Source of the DNA: Verrucomicrobium sp.
GTDB taxonomy: Bacteria > Verrucomicrobiota > Verrucomicrobiia > Methylacidiphilales > UBA1321
Assembly (NCBI GenBank): GCA_017849585.1
Contig: JAFIGT010000028.1
Coordinates: 1 to 61,183, forward strand
Length of the DNA stretch: 61,183 bases
Reading direction: 5' to 3'
Shown here piece after piece: positions 8,450 to 16,735 of the stretch (position 1 is its first letter; every line of letters starts with the position of its first letter). The position numbers and the translations under genes are program-made. A model generated the notes under the pieces. That model had not been told where the DNA came from. It did not search any database and saw only the letters and a list, made by a program, of their open reading frames with translations.

Positions 8450-9943
8450 ATGAACGCAGACTTATTAGCGTGTGCCTCCTTCGGCAACACTCCACCCTGG
8501 GATCAGATCGACTGGCCTCAGTGTGAGCGTGAAGTGCGGAGGCTGCAAGCGCGTATCGTCAAGGCAACACGGGAAGGCCGCTGGAACAAAGTGAAAACTT
8601 TGCAATGGCTGCTGACCCACTCGTTTTACGGCAAAGCCTTGGCCGTGCGACGAGTGACGGAAAATCAAGGTAAACGGACTCCCGGCGTGGACGGAGAAAT
8701 CTGGCAAGCACCGGGAACCAAGTATAGAGCCATAGGAACGTTACAACGACGCGGCTACCAGCCACGTCCGTTACGACGAGTCTACATTCCGAAAGCCAAT
8801 GGGAAGTTGAGACCGCTGGGAATTCCGACGATGAAAGACCGTGCCATGCAAGCGTTGTATTTGCTGGCATTGGAACCCATCGCGGAAACGACAGGCGATC
8901 CCAATTCATATGGCTTTCGTCCGGCTCGGTCTACGGCAGATGCCATTGGCCAGTGTTTCCTTATGCTGAGTAAGGCGCAATCTCCTCAGTGGGTCTTGGA
9001 GGGCGACATTCGCGGCTGTTTCGATCATATCAGTCACGAATGGATGCTATGCCATGTGCCCACGGATAAGAAAATACTACGTCAATGGTTGAAAGCCGGG
9101 TATATAGAAAATCGAACCCTCTTCCCCACGGAAGCAGGCACGCCACAGGGAGGAATTATTTCCCCCACGCTGGCTAACCTGACCTTGGACGGACTGGAGA
9201 AATTGCTTCTGGAAAAGTTTCCAAAAAGCAAAACTCCCAGTCGCAAGGTAAACTTGATTCGGTATGCGGACGACTTCATTATCACCGGCGTCTCGAAAGA
9301 GTTGCTGGAAAATGAAGTTCGTCCACTGGTGGAGCAGTTTCTTCACGAGCGAGGCTTGGAGCTTTCGCCCGAGAAGACCTGCATCACTCATATCGACCAA
9401 GGGTTCGACTTTCTCGGTCAACACCTGCGCAAAAGGAACGGCAAGTTGCTGATCCAGCCTTCCAAGAAGAATACGCTTCACTTCTTGGAAAAGGTGCGCG
9501 AGGTCATCTACCGAAACCGCGGACTGAGTCAGGAATACCTGATCCGAACGCTCAACCCGATCATTCGGGGCTGGGCCAACTATCACCGCCACGTGGCGGC
9601 ATCGGACACGTTTAGAAAAGTGGACAACCTCCTGTGGCAAAGTCTCTGGCAATGGGCCAAACGTCGACATTCCGAAAAGCCTCGCCCTTGGGTGCTACGA
9701 AGGTACTGGCACCCATTGGGACGCAAATGGAAATTTGCGGCGCAATTGGAAAGGAAAACGCCGGACGGCAAAGTGGTTTGGTTCAAACTGGTCAATCCAG
9801 CCGCAACCAAAATCTACCGACACCGCAAGATCCAAGGAGCAGCAAATCCCTTCGATCCTCACTGGCGACCTTATTTTGAGGAGCGAGAGTTCTTCAAAAA
9901 ATTCGGCGTCCATCGCCCGGATACCTCAGATGATCCGTCGTGA
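8450..9943 (+). CDS. ltrA: group II intron reverse transcriptase/maturase
   Basis: A 497-residue intron-encoded protein. Reverse-transcriptase motifs are clear: RRVYIPKANGKLRPLGIPT (about 107-125), SYGFRPARS (about 159-167), GDIRGCFDHI (about 184-193), GTPQGGIISPTLAN (about 230-243) and the catalytic RYADDF (about 272-277). A maturase (X) domain follows, with LNPIIRGWANYHRH. The C-terminus (NPFDPHWRPYFEERE, then about 20 residues) stops where many relatives continue into an HNH endonuclease, so this enzyme seems to lack the endonuclease domain. Such introns often insert via single-stranded DNA at replication forks. The ATG follows AGAAGGAAATAGCAA, a good ribosome-binding site. No frameshift is seen, so the protein is probably functional. 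Confidence 0.92.
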   Translation: MNADLLACASFGNTPPWDQIDWPQCEREVRRLQARIVKATREGRWNKVKTLQWLLTHSFYGKALAVRRVTENQGKRTPGVDGEIWQAPGTKYRAIGTLQRRGYQPRPLRRVYIPKANGKLRPLGIPTMKDRAMQALYLLALEPIAETTGDPNSYGFRPARSTADAIGQCFLMLSKAQSPQWVLEGDIRGCFDHISHEWMLCHVPTDKKILRQWLKAGYIENRTLFPTEAGTPQGGIISPTLANLTLDGLEKLLLEKFPKSKTPSRKVNLIRYADDFIITGVSKELLENEVRPLVEQFLHERGLELSPEKTCITHIDQGFDFLGQHLRKRNGKLLIQPSKKNTLHFLEKVREVIYRNRGLSQEYLIRTLNPIIRGWANYHRHVAASDTFRKVDNLLWQSLWQWAKRRHSEKPRPWVLRRYWHPLGRKWKFAAQLERKTPDGKVVWFKLVNPAATKIYRHRKIQGAANPFDPHWRPYFEEREFFKKFGVHRPDTSDDPS

Positions 9944-9979
9944 AAACCGGTTCCGTTAACCCGGAACTTATAATGGCTT

Positions 9980-10052
9980 GAGCCGGATGAAATGGAAACT
10001 TTCACGTCCGGTTCTTAGGGGAGGGACTGGCAGTAATGCCAGTCCCTTACCC
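9980..10052 (+). ncRNA. group II intron domains V and VI
   Basis: Domain V starts GAGCCGGATGAAATGG at 9980 and ends CACGTCCGGTTC at 10014. It is a 35-base hairpin whose outer stem (GAGCCGG with CCGGTTC) matches the canonical catalytic domain. Domain VI follows as a hairpin, GGGACTGGCA with TGCCAGTCCC (about 10023-10046). The branch-point adenosine is expected on its 3' side, near the ACCC tail. Confidence 0.85.
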
Positions 10053-10071
10053 GGCTGCCTTTAATTCACTG

Positions 10072-10269
10072 ACATGAATTGAATTTCTACACATGATTCT
10101 TTCTATGTAGAAACTGCAATTCTCTATTACGAAGTAGCGAAATCACCGAAATTCGCTACCAAGTAGTATGAGACAAATCCTCTGGCATGTTGTTAATTGA
10201 GTCATGGTTCGCTTCGACAAACCCTGCTGCCGCAAGGACGGTGCCCTGAATTATCTTTCAGCCACAATG
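10072..10269 (+). repeat. relaxase-start direct repeat, left copy
   Basis: This segment aligns without gaps to 19702-19899 at a constant offset of 9,630 bases. It carries an inverted repeat, a TATGAGACAAATC block and the first 22 codons of the relaxase. The 3' two thirds are highly similar (roughly 15-20 mismatches in 140 bases by eye); the first 50 bases are more diverged. It is far too long and too diverged to be an insertion target duplication, so it points to recombination between two related mobilisation elements or to an old duplication. Confidence 0.85.
10134..10166. promoter_or_regulatory. inverted repeat upstream of relaxase stub
   Basis: GTAGCGAA (10134-10141) pairs with TTCGCTAC (10152-10159), and the right side continues as TTCGCTACCAAGTAG, identical to the right arm of the palindrome at 7402-7416. 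It ends 37 bases before the relaxase-stub ATG. The probable role is operator or part of oriT. Confidence 0.6.
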
Positions 10270-10281
10270 ATGCCATGCTAG
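10204..10281 (+). pseudogene. MobF relaxase, 25-codon N-terminal stub
   Basis: ATG 10204 opens a frame reading MVRFDKPCCRKDGALNYLS and so on, stopping at TAG 10279-10281. The first 18 residues match the intact relaxase at 19834 except at the N/S and L/F positions, including the tyrosine equivalent to catalytic Tyr17. Beyond codon 22 homology ends abruptly and the nitrate-cluster leader begins. The stub therefore marks the left breakpoint at which a former relaxase gene was interrupted. Confidence 0.85.
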
Positions 10282-10319
10282 TTGCTCTTGTGACGACGCC
10301 TTTACTGGAAGACTCAACT

Positions 10320-10333
10320 TTGACTTGGATCAA
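10320..10333. promoter_or_regulatory. FNR/DNR-type box upstream of DGC gene
   Basis: TTGACTTGGATCAA has two half sites, TTGAC and ATCAA, separated by four bases, close to the TTGATN4ATCAA consensus of FNR/DNR/NNR regulators. It sits 108 bases before the ATG of the DGC-domain gene. A sister site with the same flanking AAGGA lies at 17849-17862. Two such sites flanking one nitrate cluster make chance unlikely. Confidence 0.7.
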
Positions 10334-10441
10334 GGAATTCCTATTTTTTTAACTAAACGATTGATTGGTAGTGAAGAGAGCTTATCTTACCGATGGATGT
10401 CCTGCACCGATGACTTTTCACAATAACAGGGGGAATACTTT

Positions 10442-10840
10442 ATGAGCTCAACCACGTCTCCCCAGATTAAGGAAAACCCGACATTTATTTTTTCTTGTTC
10501 TGGAGGTTCGGATGCAGGTGAGATTGCAGATCGCGCGGTGCGACTTCTGTCTAAGGAAGGTGCTGGAAAAATGTTTTGTTTAGCAGGAATTGGAGGGCGT
10601 GTTGACGCTATTCTAAATCCAACCCGAAAGGCACCTCAAATTCTAGTGATTGATGGCTGCCCTCTTCAATGCGCAAAAAAAACAATGGAGCAAGCGGGAT
10701 TTTCGGATTTCCTGAACATAGAACTTTCTTCTTTTGGTATTAAAAAGGGGAAAACGCTACCTTCGGAAGAAACTATCACAGGCGTTGTTGAAAAAGTAAG
10801 AGTTGCACTGTATCAATCACGCACGAATCAGGGGCGATAA
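10442..10840 (+). CDS. DGC-domain putative zinc-binding protein
   Basis: A 132-residue protein of the DGC family, named for the motif seen here as VIDGCPLQCAKK (about residues 62-73). Conserved cysteines appear in FSCSGGSDAGE (about 15-25), FCLAGIGG (about 40-47) and the DGC motif, so a metal site is likely. The function is not known in the family. It is preceded by AGGGGG nine bases before the ATG and by an FNR-type box, and it converges on mobA (stops at 10840 and 10848), so it seems to be a co-regulated companion of the nitrate cluster. A role in metal or nitrogen-oxide handling is only a suggestion. Confidence 0.75.
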   Translation: MSSTTSPQIKENPTFIFSCSGGSDAGEIADRAVRLLSKEGAGKMFCLAGIGGRVDAILNPTRKAPQILVIDGCPLQCAKKTMEQAGFSDFLNIELSSFGIKKGKTLPSEETITGVVEKVRVALYQSRTNQGR

Positions 10841-10847
10841 ACCAAAG

Positions 10848-11405
10848 CTAAAAGTTTGGCTCATTCCAATTTCTAAATAAACATCGAGCGTCGTCATCAA
10901 TTTGTACCGAAACCATTCGTCCGACCTCTATAGCTTCAACGAGCCACTGTTGAAAGCCGCAGTCTCCACTCGTCACTTTTCTTTCAACTTGCGACAATAC
11001 CTCTCTCGGATAAAAAGCGGCCAATGGCTGGTAGGCTTTATCGCGCGCTACGACACCAACTCCTGGCACACAGTTTTTCCACAGGAAATTCAAGTAATTC
11101 GATCTCATTTCCGGAAGATCGACTGCCAGTAATAGCAGGTGACTCATCTGAGTTTGATGCAGGCAAGAAAGAAGACCTCCCATGGGACCGCAATCAGGAA
11201 ACTCATCAGGAATAATCCGATAGCCGGAATTAGCATAAAGGCCATTGAGCGGACCTGAAATGACTATCTCATTCGCGCCAGCGGCGAGGAGAGTGTCCAC
11301 TTGGTGTTGCCACAGCAATTTCCCGCCGGACATGGGAAGCCCGGCTTTGTCTCGTCCCATGCGCGTCGATTTTCCGCCAGTCAACAACGCTCCGCTAAAT
11401 TGCAT
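10848..11405 (-). CDS. mobA: molybdenum cofactor guanylyltransferase MobA
   Basis: MobA transfers GMP from GTP to molybdopterin, giving the guanine dinucleotide cofactor used by Nas/Nap-type nitrate reductases. The signature ALLTGGKSTRMGRDKA (about residues 5-20), the IPDEFPDCGPMGGL segment and LLLAVDLPEM (metal-binding Asp) are all present. The start is set at ATG 11405 because it begins right after the MOSC gene stop (11414) and gives a normal 185-residue protein; an upstream in-frame ATG would overlap MOSC. It is the last gene of the nitrate operon. Mob here stands for molybdenum and has no link to the mobilisation genes nearby. Confidence 0.9.
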   Translation of the reverse strand: MQFSGALLTGGKSTRMGRDKAGLPMSGGKLLWQHQVDTLLAAGANEIVISGPLNGLYANSGYRIIPDEFPDCGPMGGLLSCLHQTQMSHLLLLAVDLPEMRSNYLNFLWKNCVPGVGVVARDKAYQPLAAFYPREVLSQVERKVTSGDCGFQQWLVEAIEVGRMVSVQIDDDARCLFRNWNEPNF

Positions 11406-11413
11406 GTTTAAAA

Positions 11414-11875
11414 TTATATACCTGAGCGCACAATTCCGTCGCTTAAAATTCGCGCGCGTAAACCGCCGCGTCCTTGGAGCCACTTTTCAGCTCCCGGAGC
11501 TATAGCTTGGTCCATCCAATAGCAGGGTGTACATTCGGAATTCCCCTGAAACTGCACTCCTTGTATTTCAAATATCTGCCCAATGAGATTGTTTAAATCG
11601 GTTCCTGAGGTGATCACGTTACGGCGTGTTACTCCTGCTTCTATACCACTGACGCCTAATTCAAGACAAAGATCTTGAAATACTTCGGTGGAAAAAAAGG
11701 TGATTTGTCCCTTGTAATTTTCCTTGAACTCAAAAAAGCGATCTCCTCGTATTCCTTTTCCTGCGATACACTCAATTTGATCGACTTCCATCAATATATT
11801 TTCACCGGGAGGTTTGTCATGGTGGCCAAAAAAATTATGACCTGATGAGACGTAAAGGTGTCGAACTATAATCAT
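11414..11875 (-). CDS. MOSC-domain protein
   Basis: A 153-residue stand-alone MOSC domain, the beta-barrel sulphur-carrier domain found at the C-terminus of Moco sulphurases and in YiiM/YuaD-type proteins. The segments IECIAGKGIRGDRFFEFK and GVTRRNVITSG fit its conserved glycine-rich strands. A cysteine pair in SECTPCYWMD sits where the family's conserved cysteine is expected. It lies 4 bases after narK and 8 before mobA, so it belongs to Moco maturation or protection for the nitrate reductase. The exact reaction is not known. Confidence 0.8.
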   Translation of the reverse strand: MIIVRHLYVSSGHNFFGHHDKPPGENILMEVDQIECIAGKGIRGDRFFEFKENYKGQITFFSTEVFQDLCLELGVSGIEAGVTRRNVITSGTDLNNLIGQIFEIQGVQFQGNSECTPCYWMDQAIAPGAEKWLQGRGGLRARILSDGIVRSGI

Positions 11876-11879
11876 AACA

Positions 11880-13412
11880 TTAACAATGCGTTATAGAAGT
11901 TTTGCGCCAATAAAACCACCAATTAAGCGCAAAGCACGACAATGCGAATAGAGCCATAATCATATAAGCCCATGCCGGTGTACCCAAATGCTCCAAGCAC
12001 CAGCCTAGCAAAAGCGGTGGGAAAAAACCTCCAAACGCACCAAGACAACTGACAATTCCTATCACCGCTCCGGCGTCCTTGGGATTGACTGTTGGGATGA
12101 TTTTGAAAACGCTGCCGTTCCCTAATCCCGCTGCTGCGCAGATGACCATAATCACAGCAAAGAACATCAGAAAATCAGTTGGACGCAAGAATTGGGACAA
12201 GCTAAAACCTCCCAAAGCCATCACTCCGATGGCAATTGCCGTGATTCGTCCCGCGCCGAGCTTGTCCGCTGCCCATCCGCCAATCGGACGCATGATGGTG
12301 GCGATCAAGGGAGCCCACGGGGCGTAAGCCAACGGACTTGGGGCTCCACCGGGTGCTTTGATAAAGACCTCCTTGATGATCAAGGGCAGCGAGGCCCCCA
12401 TCGCCACGAAACAACCAAAGGTGAGAAAATAGAGATAGGAAAGCACCCACGTATGTTTGTCTCGGCCGACGTTCAACTGCGAGGCAAGCGTCTTGGGCTC
12501 CATCGGAAAATCCTTCGTTCCGAACCAAATTGCGGCTGAGCAAAACAGAATGAGGGGAATCCAGATAAAGGCGGCGTTCTGGAGATAGACCGATTTCGTT
12601 GCGCCGGACTTCAATGTCATCACTAACGGCGGTCCGCTCAGAGCCCCATACACAGCAAACCCGATAACAACCGGGATCGTGAATTGCGCGAGTGTCACTC
12701 CCAGATTTCCCAAACCATTAATTCCAAGCGCAGTACCTTGCATTTTCTTGGGAAACCACAATGTAACAGTAGCCATTGATGTCGCGAAATTTGCTCCCGC
12801 GATACCTGTTGCCGCCGACCAGAAGAGAAGCACCCAATATGAGGTTTTAGGATCTTGCACGGCCATTCCAGTACCCATGCACGGAATAATCATGATCAGC
12901 GTGACAAAGGCGTAACTCCGGCGACTGCCAAATCGCGAGACAATCAGGCCATAGGGAATGCGCAGCACTGATCCCAAAATGACCGGTGTGGCTGTGAGCC
13001 AAAAAAGTTGTCCCTTGGTGAAATGAAACCCACTATCGTTGAGTTTCACTGCGATGGCCGACCACATGAACCAAACCGCAAAAGCCAAGGCGAGCGATAC
13101 AAAGCTGATGATCAAGGTACGCCACGCGAGCGCCGCTTGAGAAAAGGCCTCTTCCTTGACCACTACAACGGGTACTCGCAACGGTTGCGGCAGGAACCGG
13201 AGTAAGCCCACTCCACCTAAAAACAAAATCAACGAAGCGTAGAAGGTTGGCCAGGCAATAGTCGTATCGCCGCCCAAAACCGTATTTAAGCTCGCGGTCA
13301 AAAGCCAGATTTGCAGGCTCACAATACCTATGAGTAAAACAACGATCCCAAGCGTCAAGGTGTTGGTCTTCGTCGGATGCGCTTGATTTTGCGCCAGTCG
13401 AAAATCACTCAT
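11880..13412 (-). CDS. narK: nitrate/nitrite transporter NarK, MFS
   Basis: A 510-residue major-facilitator protein with about twelve hydrophobic segments. The nitrate signature is present as FATSMATVTLWFPKKMQGTA and GINGLGNLGVT, the conserved NNP-family region with a second copy near AAAGLGNGSVFKI. It imports nitrate or exchanges it for nitrite across the inner membrane. The ATG overlaps the Rieske gene stop by 4 bases, showing tight coupling. A cytoplasmic catalytic subunit without signal peptide would need this transporter. Confidence 0.92.
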   Translation of the reverse strand: MSDFRLAQNQAHPTKTNTLTLGIVVLLIGIVSLQIWLLTASLNTVLGGDTTIAWPTFYASLILFLGGVGLLRFLPQPLRVPVVVVKEEAFSQAALAWRTLIISFVSLALAFAVWFMWSAIAVKLNDSGFHFTKGQLFWLTATPVILGSVLRIPYGLIVSRFGSRRSYAFVTLIMIIPCMGTGMAVQDPKTSYWVLLFWSAATGIAGANFATSMATVTLWFPKKMQGTALGINGLGNLGVTLAQFTIPVVIGFAVYGALSGPPLVMTLKSGATKSVYLQNAAFIWIPLILFCSAAIWFGTKDFPMEPKTLASQLNVGRDKHTWVLSYLYFLTFGCFVAMGASLPLIIKEVFIKAPGGAPSPLAYAPWAPLIATIMRPIGGWAADKLGAGRITAIAIGVMALGGFSLSQFLRPTDFLMFFAVIMVICAAAGLGNGSVFKIIPTVNPKDAGAVIGIVSCLGAFGGFFPPLLLGWCLEHLGTPAWAYMIMALFALSCFALNWWFYWRKTSITHC

Positions 13413-13933
13413 GACTTCTCTCCCGCATGAGCCTTCGGCATAGCCGAGACGTAAACTTCGTCTCCGCGCACCTCGACTTTCAATTGTGGCAACGGACGCG
13501 GCGGCGGCCCCTGCAAGACGGCTCCCGTGCGTGCATCAAACCAGCCATTGTGACAAGGGCACTCGATCTTTCCTTCCTTGGGCTGATAAAATACGGCACA
13601 TGATAAATGGGTGCATTTCTGTTCAAAGGCACGCCACTCATCCGTTTCCAAGTGAATGAGAATGTAGGGAAGTTTCGTCTCGGGAAGCGTAAAAGCCCAT
13701 GTCCCACCCAAAGGCACCTCACTGGTCTTGCACACGAGATGCTCACCTTGAACCTCCGCTGCGGGAAATAGTTTGTCCTTTACCGCGAGCCACCCGCTGC
13801 CGGCACAAAGTCCACCCGAAACGAGACAGAGAAATTTTGCGAATTCACGTCGCGACACGTGAATGGCTTCGACGCGTTCTATCGGGAAATCGGTTTCCCA
13901 ATCGGGTTTGGGCGGTAATGTTTGGTTGTCCAT
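13409..13933 (-). CDS. Tat-type Rieske [2Fe-2S] protein
   Basis: A 174-residue protein. A twin-arginine signal, SRREFAKFL (residues 27-35), precedes a hydrophobic stretch ending in GSGWLAV, so export by Tat with an uncleaved or cleaved anchor is likely. The Rieske centre is CTHLSC (cysteine and histidine ligands) and CPCHNGWFD (cysteine and histidine ligands), giving the CxH-x(n)-CxxH pattern of a two-histidine [2Fe-2S] cluster. The domain is short, like cytochrome bc1/b6f or arsenite-oxidase small subunits, not a dioxygenase ferredoxin. In this operon it may pass electrons between the quinone pool and the molybdoenzyme system. A periplasmic Rieske protein beside a cytoplasmic catalytic subunit is odd. 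Confidence 0.85.
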   Translation of the reverse strand: MDNQTLPPKPDWETDFPIERVEAIHVSRREFAKFLCLVSGGLCAGSGWLAVKDKLFPAAEVQGEHLVCKTSEVPLGGTWAFTLPETKLPYILIHLETDEWRAFEQKCTHLSCAVFYQPKEGKIECPCHNGWFDARTGAVLQGPPPRPLPQLKVEVRGDEVYVSAMPKAHAGEKS

Positions 13934-13936
13934 AAT

Positions 13937-14506
13937 TCAATCGACCACCAGTTGGGTGCTCCCTTTGGGCATCATAATGTTTACCTTGGTTTTCACGGCC
14001 TGCTTGCCGAACTGGAATGAATTCACCGGAGTGCTATTGGGTCGCGCCTTTTCAATGTCCTCACGCTTCCCGTACCATAGCGCTCCACTCGGACAAACGG
14101 TCGCGCACATCGGTTTTTTTCCGGCACTGGTGCGGTCGTAGCACATATTGCACTTCATCATGAGCTGCATCGGCTCCACTTTTTTCGGCACGCCAAAGGG
14201 ACAGGCCAGCACACAATTCGAGCACGCCACGCAACGCGCGACGTTGGCGCTATGAACAATCCCGAACTCATCCTTGGTGATGGCGTCCGCGGGGCACGCC
14301 TTCGCACAAACCGGATCTTCGCAGTGCATGCAGATCTGCACCGATGTTTGCGTCGTGGTAAAGCGATCGACGTAATCGACGCTGATCATCGGAGTCTGCC
14401 CGTTCGTTTCGCACTCGGCGCAAGCCATTTCGCACGCATGGCATCCGATGCACCGCTGCGGGTCCATGAAGAATTCCTGATCCGTCTTGAATTGCGTGTT
14501 GTTCAT
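13937..14506 (-). CDS. 4Fe-4S electron-transfer subunit, DmsB/NrfC type
   Basis: A 189-residue iron-sulphur protein with four cysteine clusters: [11 protein letters not shown] (from residue 19), [28 protein letters not shown], and [11 protein letters not shown] with [10 protein letters not shown]. This is the 16-cysteine layout of four-cluster subunits that serve molybdopterin enzymes. There is no signal peptide, so it should sit in the cytoplasm with the catalytic subunit. Its start overlaps the end of the catalytic gene by 4 bases. It is the obvious electron donor to the molybdoenzyme. Confidence 0.9.
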   Translation of the reverse strand: MNNTQFKTDQEFFMDPQRCIGCHACEMACAECETNGQTPMISVDYVDRFTTTQTSVQICMHCEDPVCAKACPADAITKDEFGIVHSANVARCVACSNCVLACPFGVPKKVEPMQLMMKCNMCYDRTSAGKKPMCATVCPSGALWYGKREDIEKARPNSTPVNSFQFGKQAVKTKVNIMMPKGSTQLVVD

Positions 14507-16719
14507 GCGCTGGCGTAGGCGTCGATTTGAGAGGCGGGAGGCGCTTGGCGTCCGACTGGTTCCAGTCGAGCGGCGCAGACTTTGAACTCGGGGATTTTGG
14601 AGATAGGATCGAGATGGCCAGAAGTGAGTTGATTGGCCGATTTACGCCCCGGCCAGTGGTAGGGAATGAAAATAGTATCCTCACGAATCGTTTCGACCAG
14701 CTGTGCCGGGAATTCAGCCGCGCCGCGACGCGTGACGACACGAACGAGATCACGATCACGGATATTGTACTTCGCTGCCAGATTGGGATGAATTTCGAGC
14801 AGCGGCTCCGGGTATTGATCCACCAGCTTTCCAATGCGACGTGTTTGTGTGCCACTCAAATATTGCGAAACAACTCGGCCCGTGGTGAGAATGATGGGAT
14901 ATTCAGCATCAGTGATTTCACCCGGTTCGCGATAGGCTACTGGCTGAAAATGAGCTTTTTTATCATCCGTCTTGAACTGCCTATCTTCCCATAAGCGCGG
15001 CGTTCCGGGGTGATCCAGCGAAGGACAAGGCCAGAAGACGCCCATGTTCTTTTCGATCTTCTCGTAAGTGATCCCAAAGTAATCGGCGGTGCCGCCCTTT
15101 GACGCCACGCGCAGCTCGTTGAAAATTGCCTCATTGTCTGGATACGTGAACCGCTTTTCTTCTCCCAGACGCTTGGCCAGTTCGAGAAGAATACTGGTAT
15201 CGGTTTTCGCTTCGCCCGGTGGCGTAATGCATTCGCGAATACGAACAACTCGTCCCTCGGCGGTCGTGACTGTGCCGTCCTCCTCTTCATGCAACGATCC
15301 GGCAAGAACAATATCCGCGTGCCGCGCTGTCTCGTTCAGAAAGAAATCGATGCAGGCGTAAAACTCCAACTTCTCCAGCGCCTCACGCACCATGTTGCTA
15401 TTGGGCAGCGAGACGAGTGGGTTAAAGCAAATGGAGAGCAGCCCCTTGATCTCACCGCGATGAATCGCTTCCAGAATTTCATAGGCGGTCAGTCCCTTGC
15501 GCGGTATTTCGGGCTCGGGAACATCCCAGACCTGGCTGATATACTGGCGATGCTCCATGTTCTCGATATCGCGATTGCCGGGAAGTTGATCGCATTTGTG
15601 TCCGTGCTCGCGTCCGCCCTGACCATTCCCTTGCCCAGTGATCGTGGCATAACCGCAGTACGGTTTGCCGATGCGGCCTGTTGCGAGAACGAGATTGATA
15701 CACGCACTGACGTTTTCAACACCCTTGGATTGATGTTCAATACCGCGCGCATGCAGCAAGAAACTTGTCTTTGCCTTGCCCCACATCTCCGCTGCGAGTC
15801 GAATCTTTTCCTTCTCGATACCTGTTGTGCGCTCTGCCCAGTCGAGATCATAGCCTTTGATCGCTTCGATGGATTTATCAAAGCCGCTCGTGCAGTTATC
15901 GATGAATTCGTGATCAAGCCAATCGTTCTCCACCAATTGATGCAGGATTGCGCCGTACAAAGCGGAATCGCGCCCCGGTCGAATCGGGAGATGCAGGTCC
16001 GCCGTACGAGCAATCGGCGTGAGTCGCGGATCGACAACGATCAACTTCGCTCCATTATCGCGCGCCTGCCAAATCCAATGCGTAAGAGTCGGAAACGTCT
16101 CGCTCACGTTTGTCCCGCAAATGATGATCACCTCGGCGTGAACGAGGTCGGTGAAATTATTGGACGCACGGTCGAGTCCGAAAGCTTTCTTGTTCCCCGC
16201 TCCAGCACTCACCATACAAAGACGTCCGTTGTAATCGAGGTTCTTTGTCTTCAAGGCCACGCGCGCAAATTTCCCGACGAGGTACGATTTTTCATTTGTC
16301 AGCGAAACACCGGAAAGCATGGCGAAACTGTGGGGGCCATACTTCTGCTGGATACGCCGAATTTCTGAGGCAGTTCGATCCATCGCCTTGTCCCAAGCCA
16401 CAGGACGAAAACCCTCACCCTCAACGCGCTCCAGCGGATGGAGCAGGCGGTCCGGGTGATTATTTTGCAGATAACGCTGTACACCCTTGGGGCAGAGCCG
16501 CCCTTGATTGAAGGGGAATTCTTCCCACGGCTCAAAACCAACAATCTGGTTGTTCTTCACCAAAAGCTGAATGCCGCATTGCATGCCGCAGAAGCAGCAA
16601 TGGGTTTTTACCACTTTATCCGGTTCATCACGTCCGGCGTAACCTTCGGGTGACGGATAGTTTTTATGCGGCCCGAATTGTTCGATCAGACGCTCAGGGG
16701 ATACGGGAAGTTTTGCCAT
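14503..16719 (-). CDS. molybdopterin nitrate reductase, Nas/Nap-type catalytic subunit
   Basis: A 738-residue DMSO-reductase-family enzyme. The N-terminal [4Fe-4S] site is formed by Cys41, Cys44, Cys48 and Cys76 ([17 protein letters not shown]). The molybdenum ligand is a cysteine, Cys168 in YNGRLCMVS, as in Nap/Nas enzymes and unlike NarG (Asp) or DmsA (Ser). Later segments [18 protein letters not shown] and [18 protein letters not shown] are typical of cofactor binding in this clade. No Tat signal is present, so it should be cytoplasmic, and there is no NasA-type C-terminal [2Fe-2S] extension. Neighbours (4Fe-4S, Rieske, cytochrome b-like protein, NarK, Moco genes) and the FNR box support nitrate reduction with quinol as donor; an assimilatory role is possible. 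The neighbouring genes do not match the standard Nar, Nap or Nas gene order. Confidence 0.85.
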   Translation of the reverse strand: MAKLPVSPERLIEQFGPHKNYPSPEGYAGRDEPDKVVKTHCCFCGMQCGIQLLVKNNQIVGFEPWEEFPFNQGRLCPKGVQRYLQNNHPDRLLHPLERVEGEGFRPVAWDKAMDRTASEIRRIQQKYGPHSFAMLSGVSLTNEKSYLVGKFARVALKTKNLDYNGRLCMVSAGAGNKKAFGLDRASNNFTDLVHAEVIIICGTNVSETFPTLTHWIWQARDNGAKLIVVDPRLTPIARTADLHLPIRPGRDSALYGAILHQLVENDWLDHEFIDNCTSGFDKSIEAIKGYDLDWAERTTGIEKEKIRLAAEMWGKAKTSFLLHARGIEHQSKGVENVSACINLVLATGRIGKPYCGYATITGQGNGQGGREHGHKCDQLPGNRDIENMEHRQYISQVWDVPEPEIPRKGLTAYEILEAIHRGEIKGLLSICFNPLVSLPNSNMVREALEKLEFYACIDFFLNETARHADIVLAGSLHEEEDGTVTTAEGRVVRIRECITPPGEAKTDTSILLELAKRLGEEKRFTYPDNEAIFNELRVASKGGTADYFGITYEKIEKNMGVFWPCPSLDHPGTPRLWEDRQFKTDDKKAHFQPVAYREPGEITDAEYPIILTTGRVVSQYLSGTQTRRIGKLVDQYPEPLLEIHPNLAAKYNIRDRDLVRVVTRRGAAEFPAQLVETIREDTIFIPYHWPGRKSANQLTSGHLDPISKIPEFKVCAARLEPVGRQAPPASQIDAYASA

Positions 16720-16735
16720 GATTTTCCTTTGTGAA

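Larger units (their letters stand above)
7988..10054 (+). mobile_element. group II intron with reverse transcriptase
   Basis: A retromobile intron of about 2.07 kb. The 5' end is placed at GTGAGGAG (7988), close to the GUGYG consensus, and is followed by stems such as GACGGCC/GGCTGTC enclosed by CGAG/CTCG. About 450 bases of structured RNA precede the intron-encoded protein (8450-9943). Domain V (9980-10014) and a domain VI hairpin follow, and the 3' end is put near 10054. Both ends are uncertain by a few bases. The intron lies in plus orientation between the mobilisation operon and the left copy of the relaxase start, in non-coding or decayed sequence. Confidence 0.85.
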
